From Hetaerina americana (lineage: Eukaryota; Arthropoda; Insecta; Odonata; Calopterygidae), in the NCBI GenBank assembly GCA_022747635.1, contig JAKTNV010000190.1:62001-126000 (forward strand): a DNA stretch of 64,000 nt. The letters run 5' to 3'. The translations under genes were made by a program, and so were the position numbers. The notes under the pieces are model-generated. The model was not told the DNA's origin, ran no database searches, and was given only the letters and a program-made list of their open reading frames with translations. This document shows positions 43,885 through 55,854 of this stretch, piece after piece. Every line of letters begins with the position of its first letter. The first letter of the stretch is position 1.

Positions 43885-44165
43885 CAAAGATAAAGAGCCT
43901 TGACTAACGTACTGGCATCCCACCCTGAGGACCCGGATTCAGATCCCGGTGATGATAGATATTCTTCAGTGGCGTCCCAATCCCTACTTGAGGTTCTTGA
44001 GTGAGTTCGCCGTCAGAGAGGACGTTAATCTTTCTGTAGATTCCCTTCCCCAACCCATTTGAAAAACCCTAACCCCCTAATCCCTTACCCTTTCCTCCAT
44101 GTGGTGCACCCCCTGCCCACACCTTTTTGGTGGCTCGCAGGGTATTGATGTAGATGTTGATGTAA
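43885..44165 (+). mobile_element. tRNA-derived SINE family 2 joined to a LINE-type tail
   Basis: Decayed SINE-2 head (CCCGGATTCAGATCCCGG as B box) and body (CAGTGGCGTCCCAATCCCTA). Instead of the (ACT)n end it runs at about 44100 into CACCCCCTGCCCACACC, TTTTTGGTGGCTCGCAGGG and a GATGTAGATGTTGATGTA repeat, which is the CR1/L2-like tail. Confidence 0.65.
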
Positions 44166-44169
44166 TCTG

Positions 44170-44870
44170 CGGACCCCTTGGCGCCTTTCTTTAAAGAGTA
44201 GCCAGCAAAACTAAAACTACTACTACAAGTACTACAAACAGCCTTAACCACCTCAGGATAGAAATGACGAATATTGGGTATATTTACCGCTGTATCCAAG
44301 TTCACTGAACCTTTTTCTCAGTTAAATAAATGTTGTCAGCAAAACTGGATATAAGTCTCCTTAATCCGATAAATATAATGTCATTTGCGGATCTAAAAAC
44401 GCCCAAAACTCTGTTTATATTTGGCCTAACGCCTTTTAGCACAATGATTCACTTCATACGCGTCACGCCAACTTGGCAGCGTTCCGAACACGGCGTAAGC
44501 GAACGTGCTTGCGACGGCCGGCGCGCGTTGGTCACGTGGGAGCGGTCCGTGGCAGACGACACGAGCAGACGCGGCAGCGCATTTTGACCTCCGACCTCTG
44601 ATGTGCAGAGCGCGCGCCAATTCGCGGTCAATTGGACCTCATCCCCAAGGCGGCCGAGTCACAGCGAGTGGGCTGGTCCAGGCCGAGGGGACGATGATGC
44701 GCCGTGTTTCCAATGACTCGCCCGACGCGGCAATCCTCCAACGCGGAAATTAAGGACGCCATCTCGATTTCACTCGACGCAATGACCTAGCGGTGTTATT
44801 AGCGCCACGGGGCAGGAATTTAAAGTGATGGGTCTCCAAATTTCACAACCACTCGAAATAACCCCCTTGA
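44170..44870. other. No feature recognised
   Basis: The part 44460-44720 is GC-rich. Short frames without motifs. Confidence 0.35.
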
Positions 44871-44876
44871 AGTACA

Positions 44877-45360
44877 GCGTTTGTATAAGTAACAATTTTT
44901 CCCTGACGTGCATTATGTGCGGTGCTGAGTCCAGACCATCGGCCAAGTGTGCGCTTATCACTGAAAATTTGGCGATGCAAAAGATCTGCGCTGAACTCGT
45001 CCTCCCGAAGGTCTTTCAACGGACGACCAAGAGCAGAGTCGAGTGTGTCTGCTTGAGAAGACCTTTGAAAAAAGGTACCGCGATGATTCCCCAACCACCT
45101 TACGGTCCCGAATTGGCACCAGCCGACTATTTCATATTCCTATTTAAGTGAAATCCAGCATCCATCAAAGGACGCCACCATAATGGCACCCTAAGTACCC
45201 TCGAAGAATCTTGTACTCTCAAGGCCCTTCCGCCTACGATGGAGGCTTCCAGTCGTTCGGAATAGCCGCTGGCGTGAAGAGTGTTCCGACGCACAAGAGA
45301 TGTAGTTTGGAGAATTTTGAGGGTATTTTTCCGAAACGTTTACCGGTACTTTAAAAGGAA
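44877..45360 (+). mobile_element. MLE-A mariner derivative, near full length
   Basis: The plus strand keeps CALITENLAMQKICAELVLP, KVFQRTTKSRVECVC, TAMIPQPPYGPELAPADYF. The jump from the KVF block to PQPP-YGPEL-APADYF shows directly that the catalytic segment between them is deleted. It ends with GTTTACCGGTACTTTAAAAG. Confidence 0.83.
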
Positions 45361-45675
45361 ATCATGTATTGACGTGACCACGATAGGTCCTCAAAGGCAT
45401 TTCAGCGTATGAACGAAATTCACCTTCCTTTTGTTGACAGTATCTAATCTATCAGCCAAGGCATGTTTTTGTGCGGGGCCAGGGAAGAGAACTTTAAGCT
45501 CTTTCAAGTGTCCCCCATGATTGCCACATTGAATTAATCTTAAAAAGTTCGTAGTGATCAATTTTTGAAAAAGAGCAATTCACTTACTGATTTAGGAACG
45601 CAGAAATATGAGTAGAATGTGTTGACTCGATTAAATACTCACTCAAAATCTCTCCCGAGTGAAAAATATACAAGG

Positions 45676-46212
45676 GATATATGGGCTAGCTAACAAAAGA
45701 TTAGGATTTATTAGAAGAGTAGGTCAAAGAGAAATGTTATCTTTAGGCCTCGTAAGAATATTCTGCCAGAATATGAGATCCTCACGAAGTTGGATTGATT
45801 GCCGAATCGGTTCGCGTGCAGCGTGGATGAGCTAGATTTTTGAAAAGTTGCTATGATAAACTTAGTATCCAAAATATTAGGGCAGCAAGGCTGGGAATCA
45901 CTCAAGGAGCAAAGGTTAAATTACAGATTGAATCTCTTGCACTAATTGTTAGGATGTCTCTTCAGTGGCGATGTTGAAGATGTATTATCACACATTGTGC
46001 ACCGGTAGGAGAGATCATGTCAATAAATTTAGAGAGATTAAGCGTAGAACAGATGGATTTAAGATGTCTTTTTTCCCACGAGCGATAAGGGATCACAATA
46101 ACATTGCCCGACCATGAAAGGAGGGAAAGGGGTTTTAGGTCAATGGTTGACTGTTGTGTAATCACCCCCTGCCATTCACCCTAGCGGTTACTTCCAGGGT
46201 ACTATAAATACA
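45676..46212 (+). pseudogene. CR1/L2-like LINE 3' end with stem-loop tail, copy 3
   Basis: KRLGFIRRVGQREMLSLGLV at the start, then a WESLKEQRLNYRLNLLH-like block, then RRDHVNKFREIKRRTDGFKM and FFPRAIRDHNNIARP with a stop. A UTR follows, ending CACCCCCTGCCATTCACCCT, AGCGGTTACTTCCAGGGTAC. This copy best links coding end and tail. Confidence 0.8.
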
Positions 46213-46214
46213 AA

Positions 46215-47800
46215 TATCTGTCCATCCTTGAATTCTCTCCGTCGTGCCAACAGGGTGTATTCTGTTGGAAAACTTCATAGCATCCTAAGTCATGATCTGC
46301 CATTGAATGGTAATTGTAAAAGGACGGATACATCACCTGCATTGAGTGCAGGAATCATTCCCGGGCGAAACAGCCCCGAACGTGGGCCATCAGATGTTCA
46401 TATGCATGCGTCAGAAATGACGTTTCCCGCACTTTACTCCATCTTATATTAGATTGTCGACTGGAATGCAAATCAGGTTCTCTTGCCGACACGGTGGTGA
46501 TTTGAATTGCAGAATGCCCTTAAGACGCTTTGTGGGATTCTGGTCTTAATGTTTCCGAGGGCTCGCATACGTCGTAAGTCCTGCCCTTCCCTCCGCCCCT
46601 TTCCCTCCCGCCGCCACCCCCTTCCGCCCACCGCTCACCACCCACACCCCACCGCCGTCATTCCGCCTTAAACCCCTTCCTTATTCTTTTGCAACGGCCA
46701 AAATAGCCGTTTTTTTCAGTTTATTAGTCATAGGCCTCTTTGTCAGAGCAGGACTCGACTCACTGAGTCTCCCGACGACATCGCCAATCAGGGAGAATTT
46801 GGTCGTGACGTCATCAGTTGAGACGGGCCGAGTCTGCGGGCAGAGGCGGCATCGAGGGGGTTCTACGAAAAAGCAATCGACAGGGTTGAAGTTGAATTCA
46901 CCTCTGTCTTTGTCTTATCTCTCGATGAAAAGGTCAAGTTTAACCTGAGAGAGAGACCCTTTATTTCGTTAACGATCAACAATTTGTGGAAAGCGTATCC
47001 AACGATATATTTTTTGCTGCTAGAAACATTAATACGAGACGAGTACGTGAATTTTTACATTAAGTCATGGGTCATTAAAAAGTGAACACTTTTATTTATG
47101 GTATTTAATTGTTAGATCATAGATATTGCTGTAAACATTTTTTTATTCTTAGAGAATATTTTCCATTATTCATGATACATCTATCGGGTAGACCAATAAA
47201 AATCGAATTTTGAAAATTCAAATCACAAATCTAGCCTCCCTGACACCTATTCGCCCTCGCACTTGCGTTTCACCGGAAATCCACTATCACCACTTTAGGC
47301 ACACCGGCAAATATTTGATATGGAAGTGGCTTCACAAGAAAAGTTTTCGAAGCCTTCTAAAAGACATAATCCACAATATTTTAAAATTCGAAATATGTCC
47401 TTCGTTAGAGATTCATATTTTGGTGACGATCAGAAAAGGAATCTTGAACTACCTCGAACAAAATTTCTAACTTCGGCGCCGATTTTGAAAATATGGAATG
47501 CAAATGTATACCCTGGCGTTCCACGATTACACCCTGGGGGAAGAGTTACGATATTTTTTCATCCCTAGTCCAGTGTGCTGCCTTTATCTAATCTATTTTT
47601 AGTTATTGTCAACCTTGCTACCTGCATCTTTTCTCGTATGCGTAGAAAAGTGATTCTTAGATACCATAGTGCAGTTGTTAACTGCACCTATCACGACCTT
47701 TCTAATTTTCTGAGCAAAAATTAATGAAAACTTAATTTTCGATAGTGCCGGGTTTGGGTGTAATCTCAGGATCAAAAACCCACACCCTGCGTTTGTCTCA
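46215..47800. other. Unrecognised DNA with a GC-rich patch
   Basis: The part 46560-46870 is GC-rich. Two overlapping plus-strand frames at 47210-47568 are unidentified. No repeat shared with the rest of the window was noticed. Confidence 0.35.
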
Positions 47801-47802
47801 GA

Positions 47803-48590
47803 ATGCTCTGTGCGAGTGGCAGATGGCGAGTCCGGATGGAAAGTGTTAGGAAGAGGTGTTGTCCATTATTACCTGTGGTGTTCAACAACGTATATGCGGG
47901 GGAAATGATTAAAAGAGGCATGGGAAGAACTGGAGGTAAGAATGAAAGTGGGCGGGGAATTTGTAAAATCGGTGAGGTTTACTAACGAACAAGCTCTAGT
48001 TTTACAGTCCGCCAAGGGGTTGCAAGCATTGCTGAGTGAATTGGAAATTCAGTGCGACAGGTATGGGATGAGAATTAATATTAATAAAACAAAGGTTATG
48101 CGATTTTCTAGAAAGAAAAAGGCCAAGCTTAACATTAAAATAGGAGGGCAAAAACTAGAGCAGGTAGAACAGTTTACGTATCTCGGTACTGTTTTGGACC
48201 AACACGGTCAAAGTATAAGGGACGTAAGGAGAAGAATTGCACTTGGGAAAGAGGCTTTCACAAGGAGGAGGGAGTTGATGACAGGGACTTTGAGTAAGGA
48301 TGTTAAGAAAAGACTCGTAAAAACTTTGATATGGAGCGTAGCTATGTACGGCGCGGAAACGTGGTCACCAAAGCAGGATGATAGACTGAGACTTTTGAAG
48401 ATTGGACACTTTTGAAATATGGGCGTAGATAAGGATGGAGAAGGTGAAGAGGACCGAAAGGAAAACAAAATAGGAAGTACTAGGTATGGTGGGCGAGGAT
48501 AGAGGTTGGTTGGGAAAAATCCTAAGGAGACTGAAGAAAAGGATGCATAATGTTTTGATTGGCAGAGGGGTGTTGAAGATTGTGGCAGAG
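47803..48590 (+). pseudogene. RTE-like LINE RT/C-terminal remnant, copy 4
   Basis: VRFTNEQALVLQSAKGLQAL (catalytic FADD box changed to FTNE), INKTKVMRFSRKKKAKLNIK, QFTYLGTVLDQHGQSIRDVR, TLIWSVAMYGAETWSPKQDD. Closely related to 18225-19200. It is interrupted at 48591 by a SINE-1 in the opposite orientation. Confidence 0.82.
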
Positions 48591-48591
48591 T

Positions 48592-48880
48592 TCATAAACA
48601 CAGAAATCAATCAACCCGAAGGTCGGTTTAGTAGGTGATGGTAGACGTCTTACTTATTCTTTTGCAACAGTACTAAGCCCTATACAGCGTGTGTAATTCA
48701 CACATCAGGGTAGGGGGGCCTGTTCCTTTTCCTGTGCCAGTTATGGTTTCCCAGGAAGATCTGCTACCCGAAAAATCACATAGCTTGGGCGTAGCTGACA
48801 TCGACCAGAGGCGTCATTTTGAATCGAACCCGGGCCCTCAGGTCAGTAGTCCAACGCTTGACCCCTGGACTACCAACCTG
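48592..48880 (-). mobile_element. tRNA-derived SINE family 1, inserted in a LINE
   Basis: Minus strand: A box TAGTCCAGGGGTCAAGCG, B box GGGTTCGATTC, CTTCCTGGGAAACCATAAC, and 3' end CCTTCGGGTTGATTGATTTC. A ~25-bp stretch near 48650-48675 differs from the other copies. The 3' end abuts the RTE-like remnant. Confidence 0.82.
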
Positions 48881-48884
48881 AGAA

Positions 48885-51800
48885 AAAGTTATCAATGCCA
48901 ACTACTGCAGTAAATGCACGAGTAATATGTTTAAATCGAATTAAATAAAAAGCGCACACGATTGACTCTAACGGATGCATCTTGATCAATATGAAACTGA
49001 AAAAATGAAAATGTCGACTCTCACGAGGCATGATGGGACGCCGGTGTGCGATGGCGCTCATTCCCCTCCCTTGTTTCTTCCTTGCCGTTGCTGATTCTGC
49101 ACGCCCGGTTGGACAGTTTGTAATGCAAAGGGGCAGTCCAATAGTCATTGTAATAGTATTGTCGCGTGCATGATGTGGGTGTTGCACTGGGGAGGGCGAG
49201 CGTTGTGTTCCTGGGCGCGGGGTCGTCGAACTGCCGGGAGTGGACAATATCCACCCCCGGAGGCACCGGAGAGCAGGTACGTGGCCGGAATACCGTTGTC
49301 TTTCGCCGAGAATATCCTCGTCTGCCGATTGAAGGGTGCGAGTCAAAGAAAGGGAAGGGCTGTTTACTACGACGCCAAGAGGCCATTACATCCCCCTTCA
49401 CCACGCCTCCCCGAATAGAACAGCGCGCACACGTCTGGTCTTGACCTGAGAGATGTCACGAGGCACCGATCCAAGAAATTGGCCACTGGCGATTAATATG
49501 GCGTTCGGGAATTTTAATTTGTCGTCATATTTCCTGCTATTGCGCACTCGAATCGTGTTCGAAGGAAAAATGATTCCTTGTACGCACAATTGGTGAATCG
49601 ATTGAAATCCTTGAAAATGCACTAAATAATGTCCCACTGTCAGTCCTGTAAGTTGATAATAATTTATAGTCTTGGTTAGATGAGTGTCCAACAGTTAGTA
49701 TCACGATGCCAGAAAGCAACAATACGGTGCAACAATGGTGTAAAGATGGCTGCTCCATTTGCAAAATGCACCACAGAGGAGCAGCAAACTCTTCATTTGT
49801 TTTCATGAATAGTTAAAGAGGGGAGAAAAATTGAAATTCCTGAATCAATTAATGAAAATTGGCGATTCATCTCAGTCACTCCAATGAATTTACGCGTGAA
49901 CTGGGCAGTTCCTAAACGGCATTACTTCCCCAAGAGACAGACTCCCCTTGACCAGGTCAGGCACACCCCTACCCCTTGACCAGGTAAGTACAAGTGACAC
50001 CACTGGCCTAAATACAACAGTTAGAGCCATGCTACTCGTACTTCTAGAGTTATCATGAACTTTCAGAGTGATGGGATAATTATTTCTATTGCAAATCATG
50101 GAGAGTGCATATGAAAATAATATATCTGAGAATATTCGTCATTCAAGATATTACGAGGTTAATAATACTAATAAGTTTAGAAGGTTTTCATTTGACACTT
50201 CGTAGTAGCTTAAAGATTCGGTTGGTTCAATGGGATTCCCTCAGTGCCTTGGTTTTTTGCCTCAGTGTGCAAGGCACCAGTCGAATTTCTCTTCCAGTGT
50301 TGAACTCGAATGGTTAAACTTGCAGTTTGAGTAATGCAGCTACCGTTGTGTTTCGAGTCAGCCCAGGTTATGCAATAATTACGGGATACTTTCAGTTCCA
50401 CTCATAACAATCGCCCACCGAGCGACCAGCTGCCAACCCTCTCTTCCCCGTCCAGCCTCCGGCATTTCACATCGCTCCAGGGGAGAAAATATTTCCGTCG
50501 CGTTTTCGAAATATTTATGTAAGAATGACCCATCCAACACTTACAAACTGCTGCACTACCCTGAGTCAATCAAGATAATACTCTTAATAAATGAACGATA
50601 CGAGCGTTCAGGAAAAGTATTTCCCCAATCATTTTCATGAATTAGTTACTTTATAGGGTTCAAAAATGGAGACCATATTAGTAATAATACCATCACACTC
50701 GTAGAAGATTTAAAATCAATCGATGGATTCGATGCGCCGGATTTAATTAGAAACCGACCTTGAGTGCTTAATTCAAAGCTTCCAATCATCTTTGCCTTCG
50801 AATCCCGATCATTAAGTATTCAAGTATGTCTGCATTCGTTCCGAGGTTTTCGCTGGTCTTGGTTTGATGTGGCCCTGTATATTCATTCCTTGGGGTTTCA
50901 CGTGACTCGCTCCCTTGGACTGAAAACAAAGAGTCGCCCAGCACTCCAGCCGGCGTCTCCAGGTCGAAGGCGCTTCCGACTTGAAGACGCCAACTGGAAT
51001 ACCGCGAAACCTTAGAAACTGAGGAACGGATTCTATTCAAGGCCAAGGAAAAACTCAGAGAAAAATACGCACAGCTCGAGGATTTAAATTATCGCCATTT
51101 CGAATGCACCGTTTTACAATGTGGGTGAATAAACAATCTAGCTGAAAATGTACGCTCATTGGCCCGTATAGGTATAAACAATAGGTATAAAAAATTGGTA
51201 AAAAAATAGTCATTGAATAAGGGGTGTGAATTCAAATTAAAAAAATATGTATTAATTGTGCATATTCCTTTTGTTATACCTATTGAGCTCCTATGATGAA
51301 ATTGGGAATAGTGGAATTATAAGAATATTTCCTTAAACACAGGGACGAGTTTATGAAATAGTCATATTCTCGTAAGTAAGACGTGTATAAGACGGCTCTT
51401 TCGCCGTCCGTTCGTGGAACCTGAATTAAACGCTCCTTTTATTTTTAGTTTGTGGCGTTACATTTCACTTATTCCTTCCTTCCTTTATTCCGGCCTACAC
51501 ACTCGTGCACTCCTTACTTAATCATGAAACGTAACCAGCCATTTCGAAGGGGGAGTTCTGGAGAAATCGACGGCGCAACAGCTTGTATCTCTACATTATG
51601 AGAGTAAACCCTATTGTAACCTACCCCTATCTCATTCGGTTCTGTTCTCTCCCGTTTTAGGTCACACCCTCCCGCGACAATCAAGGAAAAAAGAACGTTT
51701 CTAGTGAACTTTAAATTTACTGAAATTATACTTGAATACATATCGATTATTTTACACTTATTGAGCTCCTTGGATGAAATACGTCCCGATGTGTCATTTT

Positions 51801-52200
51801 TCAAATGAAATATTCGTATTCCTGGGTTTGCGATATTCCGAGCTTCTGATTTCCTTAAATTATCGCTTATTATTGGTCACTTTGAAGCTTCCGATTACCA
51901 TCCATCATAAGGAATTTCCGAACTGGTATTGTGACTCAAGTATACTTTATTTTTAAATCCATTCAATTGAAGGGAAAAAGAGCACAAAGAAATAGCGCCA
52001 GCCATTTCAGTAACCAGTGAAATACAACGCCTCGTGTGATGGGAGTGAACGACTAGCACTAGACGTGAATTACACAACTAGAAGAAATGGGATAACTGGT
52101 AAAGGCGATACCGTTTCATTGGGGAGTGAAATCATAATTCGTTGGGTTTGCATTTAAACAAGAAATTAATCTGATGCGATATGGCTCAAGACGTTCGAAC
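48885..52200. other. Mostly unrecognised DNA
   Basis: The part 49020-49420 is GC-rich with frames on both strands. At 50988-51131 a short plus-strand frame (EERILFKAKEKLREKYAQLE, then DLNYRHFECTVLQCG, stop) looks coiled-coil-like but is unidentified. No shared repeats noticed. Confidence 0.35.
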
Positions 52201-52209
52201 AACTCAACA

Positions 52210-52805
52210 TACATGGTTTGTATAAAATAAATCGGAAATAGTTTCAGAAAAATATATTTATTTCAGATATAGCTACAATGTCTCAAAATTCTTCAAAGTA
52301 CATCCCGTCGAGCGTCGACAAACACTTTTATCGCCAGCGGCTTTCCCACGACTCGAAGGTTCGCTCGAAGACGGAAGGTCCTTAAGGGTACAAGCGTGCA
52401 AACTTCTTTGGCGGCACTTAGGGGTTCCGTGGTGGTGTCCTTTGATGGATGGTGGACTTCACTTTCATAGGAATAGGAAAGAGTAGTATGCTGGTACCAA
52501 GTCGGGACTGTAAGGGGGTTGGGGAATCGTCGCGATGTCGTTGCAGAAGGTTTTCGCTAGCAGAAGACACTGGACTCTGCTCCTTTGGTCGTCCGTCCAA
52601 AGACCTTAGGGTGTACGAGTTTAGCGCAGATCTTATTTGCGATTCATGTGATAATGGCGTGTGCAGTGTCATCATCTTATCAATGCCAATATACGTTCTG
52701 AGATCATGTGCGCACTTCACCGACGGTGTGAATTCAGCACTAAACGCAATCAATGTATGCCAGGTAAATAGTTACCAACACTTTGCATACAAGTCTTGTA
52801 TGTTG
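52210..52805 (-). mobile_element. MLE-A mariner derivative, near full length
   Basis: Low end GGTTTGTATAAAATAAATCG, high end GCCAGGTAAATAGTTACC then CATACAAGTCTTGTA. The minus strand carries the coding remnants, including LQRHRDDSPTPLQSRLGTSI in a shifted frame. Confidence 0.8.
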
Positions 52806-52809
52806 AACT

Positions 52810-53855
52810 CTATCGTTAAATATCGATAGCAAGCAAACAGTTCAATGAAAAAAATACCACACCTCTTATTCATTTACGATTTTTCCGATCAGTTGAAAAT
52901 GGCCGGTCACACCACGCGGAGGGCACTAAGAGGTGAGGGAGAGGCCGGCCACTCCGCTGAGGACGCCGCTGGAGGCAACATTGGCTTAACGCAGGTCCCA
53001 CGATCTTTTGAACCTTCCTAAAAATCCACGGGCGGGTCATTGGGGGATAAGAATCTGGGCCCCCACCCAACCACCCATCAAACCAACCCGATAAACAAGA
53101 TCGGGGTCTTTTTCTCTGTTGCTTCTAATTCGGGAGAATTACGCGTCGAACGGAGGCAAACGCCGGCCAGCACCCCAGCCTCCTCAAAGGAGATCCGAGT
53201 CCACAGAATTCCAATGATTTCAGTTCATCGTCCATCAATCAAGCGGTGTCACTGGGCGCCAGGCCTTCCCTCCCCCCACGCCAGGCGCCCCCACTCTCCC
53301 CTCTTCTCTCCGATAAAACTTTCCGGGCATTGAACCGAGCAAATCTATGAGAGCAGATGGGTTCGCGCGGAATTATAGGAAAACGTATGCCACGAAATGA
53401 AAGCTCTTCACACAGGGAAATTCAGAAGGCACGAAACGCAGTCTGTCACATCGCGTAAGAGTATATTTTACTGATGACAGAGACAAACATTTAAGAATCA
53501 AATGAGGGAGGAGAATTATTTTAATTTTGAATTTCATAGCTATTTACTTATTAAAATTTTATCCTTTTCAACATGACCCACTTCTGCTACATTCCTCCTA
53601 ATATTCCGTATCATTCAGGACTAATGTCCTCATCTAAATGAATGAGAATTTTTCGACTTTTTTTAGTTTTTACACTCTGTTTAATTAACTGTAGCTCTCA
53701 TAATGGGCCCCCGTTTTTAAAGCGTTTTTTACGGTTTTTAATGTTCATATTTTGTTGTTTCTCCAATCCAACAGATTTTCGCCGTTTTGGCAGCAAACAA
53801 GTAAATAAACAAATATTCCATTGAATGAAATGAATAATACAATGCATCTTTCCAC
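52810..53855. other. No feature recognised
   Basis: Mixed DNA. The part 53820-53860 probably belongs to the Penelope-like 3' region described next. Confidence 0.35.
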
Positions 53856-53861
53856 TGTCCT

Positions 53862-53910
53862 TTATTCACGTACAACTAGTTTCAACGCTCTGGCGTCGTC
53901 ATCAGGTGCA
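53862..53910 (-). ncRNA. Hammerhead-like motif in the Penelope-like 3' region
   Basis: Minus strand: GCAC, CTGATGA, one extra C, stem II GACGC/GCGTT with CAGA loop, GAAAC, loop TAGTT, GTA, then CGTG. AC/GU forms a two-pair stem III and CAC/GUG can form part of stem I. It lies 160 bp downstream of the GIY-YIG frame on the same strand, where Penelope-like elements carry their pseudo-LTR. Known family: reduced-stem-III hammerheads associated with Penelope-like elements. Cleavage activity is not shown by sequence alone. Confidence 0.65.
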
Positions 53911-54071
53911 AATTAATGAAGTCGCAGTCCATTTATATACCAATCATGATGGAGAGGAGGGGTGGGTGAGAGAGAGGGGGGAGAAGGAGGGGAAAGAAAA
54001 TGTGGTTGCGATCGGCATTGGAGGGTAGGGGGGAGATGGGTGTTAAGCATCAGGAAAGGTGATTGGTTGGT

Positions 54072-55045
54072 TTACAGTGGGGTGGGGGGTTTGTCCGGTC
54101 TAGCTGTGAAGGAAAGGGGTACTTCCAGGATTGGAGAGAGGTATTCAAACAATAAATCGTTAACCAAATTACCCGTTTTTAAATTCTTCCTGATTTCGAG
54201 CTCTTCCCATTTGTCCATCCTCATTCCTTTTCCCACCTGGTGTAAGAGTTCTGGGTTGAAATCACTCCCATGATTTTCTTCCCACAGATGTTTGGCAAAG
54301 TGTGATTGCTTGAGGCCACAGTTCCTGAAACAGCGTTTGTGTTCCTCCACCCGTGTTTTTAATGATCTCCCCGTTTGACCTATACATATAGCACTATAGT
54401 CCCCACAAGCTAACTTATAAACAACACTTTTATTCTGTGCACATATTTTGTCTTTTGTAGTATTCAAGAATGATTTTAAGTTATTCGTATTGTAAAAAGC
54501 TATTCAAAATTTCACCCTAGGAAAAAGGTTGATTAACTTTTGTGAAATCAACCCATAATACAGGAGTTTGCACCATTTGTAACCTATTTTCTCCACATTA
54601 ATTGGTTTGAACAAAAGATTGTATGCTTTAAAGGAACATTTTCTTTGCAGTATTTTGTCAATTAAATTTTCTTTGCAGCCATTTTTCATTGCTAAACCTT
54701 TAATCGTTTTCAGTTCTTTAACAAAATTACTTTTGGAAAGGGGAATGACCAACGTCTGTTTAGCAGGAAATGAAAAGTGGAAAGCTTATGCGATATGCGA
54801 TGGCGGGAGTTGGAGGGGATAATGTGGCCTGTGGTGGTACTTTTCCGAAAAATTGCAAATTCAAAGTCCCGTTCCTTTCTCGACACTGTGATATCTAAAA
54901 TATTAATTAGATTATTATGTAATTTCTCACAAGTGAAATTGATACTTTCGCATTGGGAATTCAGGTTGTTCATAAACCTTTCTTACTCTCTATCAGTGCC
55001 TGTCAATATAGCTAAGATATCGTCAACGTATCGAAACCAACAGTG
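54072..55045 (-). pseudogene. Penelope-like retroelement: end of RT plus GIY-YIG endonuclease
   Basis: The minus strand reads WFRYVDDILAILTGTDRE (54986-55045, RT catalytic YVDD), a stop, FMNNLNSQCESINFTCEKL, ITVSRKERDFEFAIFRKS, IIPSNSRHRISHKLS and KNGCKENLIDKILQRKCSF. It ends with the endonuclease VYKLACGDYSAICIGQTGRS, LKTRVEEHKRCF, stopping at 54072. The Tyr of the YIG half is replaced by Cys (CIG), and stops or shifts break the frame, so it is inactive. Everything upstream of YVDD is lost: a 5'-truncated copy. Penelope-like elements prime reverse transcription at a nick made by the GIY-YIG domain. Confidence 0.9.
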
Positions 55046-55074
55046 AATGGACAGGCACTGATAGACGTAGATAA

Positions 55075-55535
55075 ATAGGCATTTCCACGACGTGGAGGCT
55101 CCCTTGTAGGCGGATGGCCCTTAAGGGTACACTCGTACAAGGTTCTTTGACGGTACTTAGGGTCCTATGGTGGTGGTGTCTATTAAAGGAGTAATTTTAT
55201 TGGGAATAGTAAATAGTCTGCTGTTTTCCAAGCGGAGACTGTAAAGGGGTTGGGGACTCGTCGCGGTGCCGTCGCAGAAGGTCTTCACAAGCAGAGACAC
55301 TCGACTGTGCTCTTGGCCATACGTCAAAATCTTCGGGACAACGAGTTTAGAGGTGTAGATCTTTCGCATCGCCGAACTTTCAGTTATAATGGTGTGTGCA
55401 CTTTCAATGTCTTATCAATGCCAATATACGATATCTGCGATCATGCGACCACACTTAACCGACACGGTCTGAATTCAGTACTTCACGCACACGTCAGGAG
55501 AAAATTGGTACCGATGCTTTTTATACAAACCTTAA
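55075..55535 (-). mobile_element. MLE-A mariner derivative, 3'-truncated
   Basis: From TTTCCACGACGTGGAGGCTC to CACACGTCAGGAGAAAATTG and GATGCTTTTTATACAAACC. The 3' terminus is missing at the side facing the Penelope-like remnant. Confidence 0.78.
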
Positions 55536-55854
55536 AGATTTATTCTTCAAGTTTATTTGAAAATAATATAGGTAAATAGGAAGAGGAGTTCACTGTATAT
55601 AGCCTTATTAGAAATTAAATGAGTTGGGTACTTACAAAACTAAAAAACTGAGAAAAGAGATTAAAATATCTAATAACCTCATTGAGTGCCTTTTCAATTT
55701 CAGAATTTCACCCGAAAATTGTCGGTAAAACACATCATTATTAATAATAATCTACTGAAAGTTAACAAAACTTTTAAAATGATGAACAAAAAGAGAATGA
55801 AGCATGAAAATTGTTATTTACAATCATCGCCATTGAGAGTATTTATTGCTTCTT

